Assembly (NCBI RefSeq): GCF_024508875.1
Contig: NZ_JANINU010000112.1
Span: 1 to 39,409 of the forward strand
Source of the DNA: Phenylobacterium sp.
Lineage (GTDB): Bacteria > Pseudomonadota > Alphaproteobacteria > Caulobacterales > Caulobacteraceae
Direction: 5' to 3'
DNA length: 39,409 bases
The position numbers and the translations under genes are program-made. How positions within the stretch are numbered: the first letter of the stretch is position 1; each line of letters starts with the position of its first letter. Below are positions 8,513 through 15,366 of the stretch, in pieces. A model generated the notes under the pieces. The model did not search any database and had not been told where the DNA came from. It saw only the letters and a list, made by a program, of their open reading frames with translations.

Positions 8513-9964
8513 TCAGGCGCCCGTCGTCAGGTCGCGGACGAGCTTGCCGTTCACCCGCACGTTCTCCAGCGCCAGGCCTTTCACGAACTTGACGACCGAG
8601 GGCCCGGCGACGCCCTGGAAGTCGCAGTCGCGCAGGGTGATCCGTTCGACGCGGCCCGTCGGCAGGCCCTGGAGATCGACGGCGCGGGCGCTGCGGCCGC
8701 TGCGGACATTCTCGATCACGACGTCGCGCAGGACGGGGGTGAAGGGGCCGTCGGCGCCTTCCTCGTAGTTGAAGTCGACGGTCACGACCGCCTGACGCAC
8801 CTGGCCGACCTGGAGGTTGCGGTAGCGGATCCTCTCGACGAGCCCGCCACGCAGGGCGTTGTTCTTGAAGCGGATGGCGTAGTCGAGGTTGGGGCTGTCC
8901 AGCCGGCAGTTCTCGGCGAAGACGTTGCGGACATGGCCCGAGATCTGGCTGCCGATGGTGATGCCGCCGTGCCCGTCGGCCATGCGGCAGCCGCGGATGA
9001 TGACGTTCTGGCAGGGGACGCCGACGCGCCGGCCGTCCTCGTTGCGGCCCGAGTTCAGCGCGATGCAGTCGTCGCCGGTGGCGAAGGTGCAGTCCTCGAT
9101 GAGGACGTCGGTGCAGCTTTCGGGATCGCAGCCGTCGTTGTTGGGGCCGTGGCTGTCGACGTCGACGCGGCGGATGGTGACGTTGGTGCAGAGAACCGGG
9201 TGGAGCTGCCAGAACGGCGCGTGGCGCAGCTTCACGCCCTCGATCAGGACGTTGCGGCAGCGGTAGGGCTGGATGAAGGGCGGGCGCAGGTAGCTGCCTT
9301 CGCCGAAGAGGCGCTGGGCCACGGGCGTGCGGTCCTCGGCCATGCGGAACAGGCGCTCGCGGGCCGGGCGCTGGTCGGCCATGCCCTCGGCCCAGCCGTG
9401 CTGGTTCTGCTTCCATGGGCCCTTCCACGGCCACCAGTTCTCGCGGCTGCACTGGCCGTCGAACGTACCTGAGCCGGTGATGGCGATGTTCTCGCAGTCG
9501 ATGGCGTAGACGAAGGGCGAGTAGTTCATCAGTTCCACGCCTTCCCAGCGCGTGAAGACGAGGGGGAGGTACGCGCGGGGATCGGTCTTGAAGCGCACGA
9601 CGGCGCCCTCGGCCAGGTGGAGCTCGACGTTGCTCTGGAGGTGGATCGGCCCGGTCAGCCAGTCGCCCCTGCGGACCACGACGCGGCCGCCGCCGGCGCC
9701 GCTGGCAGCGGCGATCGCCTTGCGGAACGCCTGCGAAGAGTCGGCGACGCCCCGAGGGTCGCCGCCGAAGGCCTCGAGGGGGAAGTCGCGGTCGGGGAAG
9801 GTGGGCGGCTTGATCCGCGCCAGGATCCGGTCGGCCAGAGCCCAGTCGTCCGACGGCCTGGCGCCCGGCGCCTCGGCCGGCGCCTCCACCGGGGCGGCGC
9901 GGGCGAAGGCGGGCGCGAGGGCGAGGGTCGCCCCCGCGAGAAACGCGTCCCGGCGGCTGATCAT
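8513..9964 (-). CDS. GH28 family polygalacturonase, Tat-exported
   Basis: Glycoside hydrolase that cleaves alpha-1,4-linked galacturonate in pectin, acting after export. The N-terminus has a twin-arginine motif (SRRDAFLAG, residues 3-11) and an Ala-rich signal ending near residue 23. GH28 catalytic motifs are complete: NND with Asp277, GDD with Asp298-299, GHGG with His332, and RFK at 365-367. Length (483) is normal. The start ATG at 9964 has GGAG 8 bases upstream. It follows the TonB receptor gene by 58 bases with a strong hairpin between, so the two are probably one transcript. This makes import and breakdown of polygalacturonate the likely shared job. Endo or exo action cannot be read from sequence. 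Confidence 0.95.
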   Translation of the reverse strand: MISRRDAFLAGATLALAPAFARAAPVEAPAEAPGARPSDDWALADRILARIKPPTFPDRDFPLEAFGGDPRGVADSSQAFRKAIAAASGAGGGRVVVRRGDWLTGPIHLQSNVELHLAEGAVVRFKTDPRAYLPLVFTRWEGVELMNYSPFVYAIDCENIAITGSGTFDGQCSRENWWPWKGPWKQNQHGWAEGMADQRPARERLFRMAEDRTPVAQRLFGEGSYLRPPFIQPYRCRNVLIEGVKLRHAPFWQLHPVLCTNVTIRRVDVDSHGPNNDGCDPESCTDVLIEDCTFATGDDCIALNSGRNEDGRRVGVPCQNVIIRGCRMADGHGGITIGSQISGHVRNVFAENCRLDSPNLDYAIRFKNNALRGGLVERIRYRNLQVGQVRQAVVTVDFNYEEGADGPFTPVLRDVVIENVRSGRSARAVDLQGLPTGRVERITLRDCDFQGVAGPSVVKFVKGLALENVRVNGKLVRDLTTGA

Positions 9965-9985
9965 GCCGAAGCTCCGATAAGGAAT

Positions 9986-10009
9986 GGGCCGGGCGTCGCC
10001 GCCCGGCCC
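9986..10009 (-). promoter_or_regulatory. Intercistronic hairpin between TonB receptor and GH28 genes
   Basis: Perfect 9-bp GC inverted repeat, GGGCCGGGC (9986-9994) and GCCCGGCCC (10001-10009), with a 6-base loop. No T run follows on the minus strand, so it does not look like a simple terminator. It could stabilise the receptor mRNA or cause partial termination before the GH28 gene. Confidence 0.6.
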
Positions 10010-10022
10010 CGTCGCTGCGCCG

Positions 10023-13019
10023 CTAGAAGCTGTAGCGGACGCCGAAGTAGAACTGACGGCCGAAGTGGTGGTTGGTCCACACCCGCGAGGCGTCGGTGTC
10101 GTTGCGCTGCTGGCTGTCCTCGTCCGTCAGGTTCAGGCCCTCGATCGAGAGCTTGATCTGGTCGGTGAGCTGGTAGCTGACGTTGGCGTCGACGGTGGTG
10201 GTCGCCGGCACCCAGTCGGCGTCCTGGTAGTCCTGGCGCCGGCCGGTGGTCAGGCTGCCCTGGTTGCCGGAGGGAACGGCGGTCAGATAGCTCGCCCGGT
10301 GCGAGAGGGAGACGCGGGCCGAGAACTTGGCGTCCTCGTAGTAGAGGGTCGCGTTGTAGGCCGTCTTGGACACGTTGGTCGGACGGTTCTCCAGCTCCAG
10401 GCCGGCCGGGCAGACGCCGTTCACGGGCGTGCCGGCGCAGAACTTCTGGGTGCCCTTCACGTAGGTGTAGTTCAGCAGGGTCCCGAAGTTGCCGACCCAC
10501 TCGGGCAGGTTGAACGCTTCCACCAGCGGGGTCGCGGGCTGCTGGATGTTGATCTCGAAGCCGCGGTAGGGCTTTCCGCCCTTGGTGTTGATGGTGGTGG
10601 TGAACTGGGTGTCGTCGTTGGGCGTGCGGCCCGTGCCCGCCAGCAGCGAGTCCGGGAAGCCGAACGAGGAGTAGGGGCCCGTCAGGCGCACGGTGGTGAA
10701 GTCGGTCTTGAAGTCCTTCACGAAGAAGCCGACGGCCACCAGCGACTTGCCGCCCGGATACCACTCGAACGACAGGTCGTAGGTGTCGGCCTTCTGCGGC
10801 TTCAGCAGCGGGTTGCCGGCGGTGATGCTGAGGTTGCCCGAGGTGTTGAGGGTGCCGCCGGGGTTCAAGGCGCCCAGGCCTGGACGCACCATCACCTTGG
10901 CGGCGGCGGCGCGGACCAGGAAGTCGGGCGTGACCTCGGCCACCACGTTCGCGGCGGGCAGCCAGTTCTTGTAGCTGTTGTCGACCGTCAGCCTGACGGG
11001 GGCGCCGCCGGCGAAGGTGTAGCCCTGGGCCTTCAGGTCGGTGTCGACGTAGCGGATCCCGATGTCGCCGCGCAGCCGCCAGGGCAGGACGTCGGTGTCG
11101 AAGTCGAGCTGGACGTAGGCGGCCGAACTCTCCTCGGTGATGGTCCGCCAGTTGCCGCGGGCGTTGGTGTTCTCGATGCCCTGGAGCGCGAAGGTCCCGG
11201 CGCCCGAGTAGATGCCGTAGGCCTGGGCCACGGCGTCGAAGTTGGGGATGACCCAGCCGGTGGGGGTGGCGTCGCCGCCGAAGTGACGGCCGAAGCCGGT
11301 GAGCTGCTCGCTGAGCGAGGTCATGGTCGAGCCGGTCGGCATGGCCGGGATCGCGAACTCGCTGGCCCGGCGGTATTCCTGGCTGTCGTTGACGTACTTC
11401 TTCCACTCGGCGCCGGTGCGCAGCTTGAAGGTGTCGTTGACGTCCCACTCGGCGTCGCCGGCCACGATGTCGTAGCTGTTCTGCACGAACTGCGGACGCA
11501 GGCGTACTTCCGACGGGCGGACCGTGCCGTTCGCATTGGCGTTGGTGAAGGTGTAGGCGTTCGGATCGGTGACGTCGAAGCCCCAGGTGATGGCCGGGTT
11601 CTTCGGGTCGTTGCGGGCGTCGTAGATCCAGCCGTCCTGGTTCGCCCGGTCGAAGGTGATCGTGGTCTGGATGGGGTTCTTGAAGCTGGACTTCGACGTT
11701 CCGACCAGGCCGCTGACCCGGAAGTTGTCGGTGAATTCGTGGCTGCCCGACAGGGTGTACTGGCTGAAGATGGTCTCCAGCTTGTCCTCGCGGCTCTCGA
11801 TGCGGACGTCGACGTTGTCGAAGACGCCGTAGGTGAGGGTGCCGAACGAGTCGGTCTCGAAGACCCGCGGGATCATGTAGGGCTTGCCGAACTCGGGCGA
11901 GGCGGCGCCGCGGCTGAAGGAGATGCCCTCCAGGTAGTTCTCGGTGCGGTGCGATTTGAAGTCGGAGTAGAGGTAGTCGAAGCTCACCTTCGTGCGGTCC
12001 GTGGGCTTCCACTGGACCGAGCCGGTGATGCCCAGGCGCTTCTGGTCGTAGTCGAGGCGGGCGAAGCGCGGGATGCGCGGCGACCAGCTTCCGGGATCGG
12101 AGGCGCGCTGGTAGGCGGCGATGTTCTCGGCCGTGCCCGGCAGGCGCGGGTTGCCGGCGAAGCAGTTGTTGGCGTCGCTTCCGACCGCGGCGTTGGCGCC
12201 CGGGTTGAACTGCACGCCGGCCGTCGTGGCGTTGGTGTCGTAGCCGACCGGGCTGCACCAGCCGCCGTTCGAGGCGCCCTGGTCCCAGCGGACGGTGTTG
12301 TAACCCTCTTCCCGGACGCGGCGCTCGGAGTAGGCGACCGAGGCCAGGACGCCCAGCGTGCCGTCGAAGAACTTCTTCGAGAACAGGCCGGCGAGGCGCG
12401 GGTCCCACTTCTTGGAGAGGTCGTTGTAGCCGGCCTGGGCCGAGACGGTGAACACCTGGTCCTTGCCGAAGTCGAGCGGGCGCGCCGTGGTCAGGTCGAC
12501 CGTGGCGCCCAGCGAGCCCTCTTCGATGCTGGCCGAGGAGGTCTTGCGCACGGCGAGCTGGTTGAAGAGCTCGGACGCGAAGACGTTGAAGTCGAAGGTG
12601 CGGGCGCGGTTGGCGCCGCCGTCGGCGTCGGAGCCGCCGGTGGTGGTCAGCGCCTCCATGCCGTTGATGCGCACGCGCGTGGAGCCCGGGCCGAGGCCGC
12701 GGACGGTGATGTTGCGGCCTTCGCCCGCGGCGCGGGTGATGGCCACGCCAGGGATCCGCTGCAGCGACTCGGCGAGGTTGTTGTCGGGGAACTTGGCGAT
12801 GTCCTCGGCCTTGATGGCGTCGACGACGCCGGCCTCGTTGCGCTTGATCGAGATCGCGCTCTCGATGGCGGCGCGGAAGCCGGTGACCACGACCTCCTCG
12901 ACTTCATCGGTCTTGGCGGCCGTCTGAGCGGCGGCCTGGCCGGCGACGCCCAGACCCAGGGCCAGAATCGACGCGCCGCACACCAGCCGGCGCAGGCGGA
13001 AATCGCCCGTTGGGACCAT
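10023..13019 (-). CDS. TonB-dependent receptor, probable pectin-oligosaccharide importer
   Basis: A 998-residue outer-membrane receptor. It has a signal peptide (hydrophobic LVCGASILALGLG, cleaved near AAAQ), a TonB-box-like EEVVVTGF, a plug domain (FPDNNLAESLQRIPGV, ITVRGLGPGSTRVRINGM) and a long beta-barrel ending YFGVRYSF with a terminal Phe. This large form is typical of carbohydrate receptors in Caulobacterales and xanthomonads. The start was set at the ATG at 13019 because GGGGAGG lies just upstream; the upstream start at 13040 lacks one. The downstream GH28 gene and the ACCGGT palindrome at 13102-13115 tie it to the uronate regulon. Substrate (oligogalacturonides) is inferred from context only. 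Confidence 0.95.
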   Translation of the reverse strand: MVPTGDFRLRRLVCGASILALGLGVAGQAAAQTAAKTDEVEEVVVTGFRAAIESAISIKRNEAGVVDAIKAEDIAKFPDNNLAESLQRIPGVAITRAAGEGRNITVRGLGPGSTRVRINGMEALTTTGGSDADGGANRARTFDFNVFASELFNQLAVRKTSSASIEEGSLGATVDLTTARPLDFGKDQVFTVSAQAGYNDLSKKWDPRLAGLFSKKFFDGTLGVLASVAYSERRVREEGYNTVRWDQGASNGGWCSPVGYDTNATTAGVQFNPGANAAVGSDANNCFAGNPRLPGTAENIAAYQRASDPGSWSPRIPRFARLDYDQKRLGITGSVQWKPTDRTKVSFDYLYSDFKSHRTENYLEGISFSRGAASPEFGKPYMIPRVFETDSFGTLTYGVFDNVDVRIESREDKLETIFSQYTLSGSHEFTDNFRVSGLVGTSKSSFKNPIQTTITFDRANQDGWIYDARNDPKNPAITWGFDVTDPNAYTFTNANANGTVRPSEVRLRPQFVQNSYDIVAGDAEWDVNDTFKLRTGAEWKKYVNDSQEYRRASEFAIPAMPTGSTMTSLSEQLTGFGRHFGGDATPTGWVIPNFDAVAQAYGIYSGAGTFALQGIENTNARGNWRTITEESSAAYVQLDFDTDVLPWRLRGDIGIRYVDTDLKAQGYTFAGGAPVRLTVDNSYKNWLPAANVVAEVTPDFLVRAAAAKVMVRPGLGALNPGGTLNTSGNLSITAGNPLLKPQKADTYDLSFEWYPGGKSLVAVGFFVKDFKTDFTTVRLTGPYSSFGFPDSLLAGTGRTPNDDTQFTTTINTKGGKPYRGFEINIQQPATPLVEAFNLPEWVGNFGTLLNYTYVKGTQKFCAGTPVNGVCPAGLELENRPTNVSKTAYNATLYYEDAKFSARVSLSHRASYLTAVPSGNQGSLTTGRRQDYQDADWVPATTTVDANVSYQLTDQIKLSIEGLNLTDEDSQQRNDTDASRVWTNHHFGRQFYFGVRYSF

Positions 13020-13101
13020 GAATCTACCTCCCCTGCCCACGAAGGCTTAAGCCCCCGGGTGACCGTCTCGCGGCCTTGTTTCCCCGCCGGCGCCGTTGCA
13101 G

Positions 13102-13115
13102 TGACACCGGTGTCA
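13102..13115. promoter_or_regulatory. Hexuronate operator 1 (LacI-type palindrome)
   Basis: TGACACCGGTGTCA is a perfect 14-bp palindrome with the central CG typical of LacI-family sites. It lies 82 bases upstream of the TonB receptor start. Its centre is exactly 80 bp from that of operator 2. Confidence 0.8.
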
Positions 13116-13170
13116 TACTAGCCTGGAATCGTCCGCTGCAATTTGAAGCGAACTCAGGCGCGGAGGGAAC

Positions 13171-13491
13171 ATGCCTCTCGGTGACACCGGTGTCAACAAC
13201 GTGACGGCGAGGCCGGGGCGAGGCGCGCGCCGGCCAAATCCGGTCTTTTCGGACGAGTACGAAGTGGTGCGCGCGGTGCTGATCGGCGCGCGGCGCGAGG
13301 CGGGCCTGAGCCAGCGGGCGCTGGCGGCGCGACTGGGCAAGACCGGTTCGCACGTCGCGATGATCGAGCGGGGCCAGCGGCGCGTGGACCTGCTGGAATT
13401 CTGCCGCATGGCCGAGAGCCTGGGCGTGTCGCCGGACGCCCTGGTGGGGCGGATCACGGCGCGGCTGGGCGACTTGAAGGCCGCAGCGTGA
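13171..13491 (+). CDS. Small XRE-family helix-turn-helix regulator
   Basis: A 106-residue DNA-binding protein. The HTH spans about residues 34-90: VVRAVLIGARREAGLSQRAL, LAARLGKTGSHVAMIERGQR and LLEFCRMAESLGVSPDAL. This is the standard Cro/cI-type Xre fold. The start ATG at 13171 has GGAGG four bases upstream. Codons 4-9 overlap a perfect copy of the hexuronate operator (13182-13195), so the first residues GDTGV are the translated operator. It is divergent from the TonB receptor. Its target and role are unknown. A repressor bound at operator 2 could block its transcription. Alternative starts such as GTG at 13201 lack a ribosome site. Confidence 0.85.
   Translation: MPLGDTGVNNVTARPGRGARRPNPVFSDEYEVVRAVLIGARREAGLSQRALAARLGKTGSHVAMIERGQRRVDLLEFCRMAESLGVSPDALVGRITARLGDLKAAA
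13182..13195. promoter_or_regulatory. Hexuronate operator 2, inside the XRE gene
   Basis: A second perfect TGACACCGGTGTCA, identical to operator 1, located 11 bases after the A of the XRE start codon. With operator 1 it brackets the divergent promoter region. Confidence 0.78.
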
Positions 13492-13563
13492 TTCCAGCCG
13501 GAGGGGCCGTCCGCGAGATCCGCGCCGCCGAAGACAGGCCCCGACGGCGCGCTTGTCGAAGGT

Positions 13564-15021
13564 CTAGAAGATGAAGTCGGACGCGGCGAGCGTGACGTTC
13601 TTGACGATCGCGATCACCTCGTCGTCCCAGGTGTTGGAGGTCCCGGACGTGTTGTTGTTCACGTCGAGCACGACCCAGGTGTCCGATCCGACGAACTTCA
13701 GGTCGATGTAGGCGCCGATTGTCGTCGTGGCCTGGCCGATGGACGAGAGCAGGGCGTCGACGTCGATCTTGTCGGTCCCCACCACGAAGTCGGTGATCGT
13801 GTCGCCCTCGCCGCCGCCGTCCCCGCGGGCGACGAAGCGGAAGGTGTCCGCGCCGGCGCCGCCGGTGAGCACGTCGATGTCGAAGCCGCCGACCAGGGTG
13901 TCGGTCCCGAGGCCGCCCGTGAGCGTGTCCTTGCCGCTGCCCCCGTCCACGCTGTCGGCGCCGGAGCCGCCATCGAGGCTGTCGTTGCCCATGCCGCCCG
14001 AAAGCGTGTCGCCGCTGCCGGCCCCGTCCAGGGTGTCGTTGTTGGCGGTCCCCGCCATGCTGTTGGCGCCGCTCGTGCCGGTGGCCGAGCTCCCGGCGGT
14101 CGCGCTGGAGTGCAGCGCCTGCCAGAGCTCGGTGAAGGTGGTGTTGTCCGCCATCTGGGCGTCGACGTCCCGGACGTAGGCGAGGTCGGTCGTATTGCCC
14201 TTGGCGTAGCCGTTCAGGAACTTGGTCGTGAGGATCGCCAGCTCGTTGAAGACATTCGGATTGTTCGAGGCCTGGACCCCGAAGTCCCCGTGGTTCGCGT
14301 CGTTGAACACGAAGGCGTATTTGTCGCCGGCGGGCGCGTTGTCGTACGGGTCGAGCTTGTACTGGTAGTTCGCGCCGCCCTTCTGGGTGTCCTCCTCGCC
14401 GGCCGCCACGAACAGCGGCTTGGTCAGGTCCTGCCAGGAGTTGCCCGAGGCGTTGTCGTAGAAGCCGTAGATCGGCACGCCGCCCGCGGAGAGGTCGATC
14501 ACCGCGTCGAAGCGGGCGTCGCCCCAATTCACCAACGTGCCGGCGAGGTTCTCGATGCTGGCGCCCGCCGCCACCTGGGCCGCGCCGCCGCCCGCCGAAT
14601 AGCCGGCGGAGACGAAGTAATCGGTGACTCCGTAGCCCGGACCCAGGGCGCTGGCGAGGTCCGCCGCGTGGTCCAGGGCCATCTTCATGTCCTCGACCCG
14701 GTTGAACAGGAAACCGTCGGTGGTCCCAACGCTGTCGTCGAATCCCGGCAGCACAGACTGGCTGGCGGTCGCGTCCTGTCCGTCCGCGTGCGCCGGCACG
14801 ATCACGATGTAACCCTGGGACGCCCAGTGCAGGGGCAGCGAGGTCGTGAAGTTGGGGTTGCTCTGATCGGCGTAGCCGAAGGTGCCGTGGCTGTAGACGA
14901 TCACCGGATAGTTCCCCGGCGTGGACGGCCCGTAGACGTAGGCGTCGACCGACACGGTGGTGAGGGTGTCGTTGGCGAGCTGCCGGCTCTGGCCGGTGAA
15001 CGTGAGCATCGCGGAAGGCAT
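13564..15021 (-). CDS. Secreted alpha/beta hydrolase with RTX repeats
   Basis: A 485-residue two-part protein. Residues 1 to about 300 form an alpha/beta hydrolase: oxyanion stretch YSHGTFG (43-49), nucleophile elbow GYSAGG with Ser142, probable acid around AGEED (207-211) and His244 in DANHGDFG. It resembles chlorophyllase or dienelactone-hydrolase-like esterases. Residues about 324-390 hold glycine- and aspartate-rich nonapeptides (GGSGADSVD type) that bind calcium, followed by a C-terminal domain ending SDFIF. These are hallmarks of type I secretion. There is no N-terminal signal peptide, as expected, and no secretion ABC transporter in the window. The start ATG at 15021 has GGAGGAAAC upstream. 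Substrate unknown; a polysaccharide or polyester esterase is possible. Confidence 0.87.
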   Translation of the reverse strand: MPSAMLTFTGQSRQLANDTLTTVSVDAYVYGPSTPGNYPVIVYSHGTFGYADQSNPNFTTSLPLHWASQGYIVIVPAHADGQDATASQSVLPGFDDSVGTTDGFLFNRVEDMKMALDHAADLASALGPGYGVTDYFVSAGYSAGGGAAQVAAGASIENLAGTLVNWGDARFDAVIDLSAGGVPIYGFYDNASGNSWQDLTKPLFVAAGEEDTQKGGANYQYKLDPYDNAPAGDKYAFVFNDANHGDFGVQASNNPNVFNELAILTTKFLNGYAKGNTTDLAYVRDVDAQMADNTTFTELWQALHSSATAGSSATGTSGANSMAGTANNDTLDGAGSGDTLSGGMGNDSLDGGSGADSVDGGSGKDTLTGGLGTDTLVGGFDIDVLTGGAGADTFRFVARGDGGGEGDTITDFVVGTDKIDVDALLSSIGQATTTIGAYIDLKFVGSDTWVVLDVNNNTSGTSNTWDDEVIAIVKNVTLAASDFIF

Positions 15022-15233
15022 CGTCGTTTCCTCCATGGGGCTGGCGCGCACGGGACCGTGCACGCGGGGACGCGTGTTCGATGAACTGTCCGGAGGGCGG
15101 TCGCCGGTGCGGCGCGGGCGGTCAGCCCGTCTGGTGGTCTGCGGCCACGGCCTGTCCTCCCAGGCCGACCGACACGCCCTTGTGACCTGGGCGATTTCGA
15201 CAGCCTGGCTACACGCTAAGCGGGTGGTGCTTT

Positions 15234-15244
15234 TTGTTCAACAA
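15234..15244. promoter_or_regulatory. GntR/FCD-type operator candidate A
   Basis: TTGTTCAACAA is a perfect palindrome around a single central C, an odd-spaced form usual for FadR-subfamily regulators. Its centre is 42 bp from that of candidate B, about four helical turns. Confidence 0.5.
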
Positions 15245-15274
15245 TAATTCGATCTGATCCGCGATGCGGAGAAT

Positions 15275-15287
15275 ATTGTCTGACAAT
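15275..15287. promoter_or_regulatory. GntR/FCD-type operator candidate B
   Basis: ATTGTCTGACAAT is a perfect 13-base palindrome with one central base, 79 bases upstream of the TonB receptor 2 start. It shares TTGT-Y-N-R-ACAA with candidate A. Confidence 0.6.
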
Positions 15288-15366
15288 CGAGTCATGTGAT
15301 ACCGCTCGCTCAAACAATGCGGCGCGGCCGGTGCGGACGATGTCGCGGCATCCGGGGGGAAGAACG

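Larger units (their letters stand above)
15022..15366. other. 345-base intergenic region with regulatory palindromes
   Basis: Separates the minus-strand RTX hydrolase from the plus-strand TonB receptor 2. I see no supported gene. From about 15220 to 15300 it is clearly more AT-rich than its surroundings and contains two related palindromes (15234-15244, 15275-15287), so the promoter of the receptor operon most likely lies here. Confidence 0.6.

Noticed and set aside
9984..13121. Open frame of 1045 codons on the plus strand opposite the TonB receptor gene
   Set aside because: Composition is Gly/Val/Arg-rich with no domain. It is a GC-driven shadow of a gene with clear receptor motifs.
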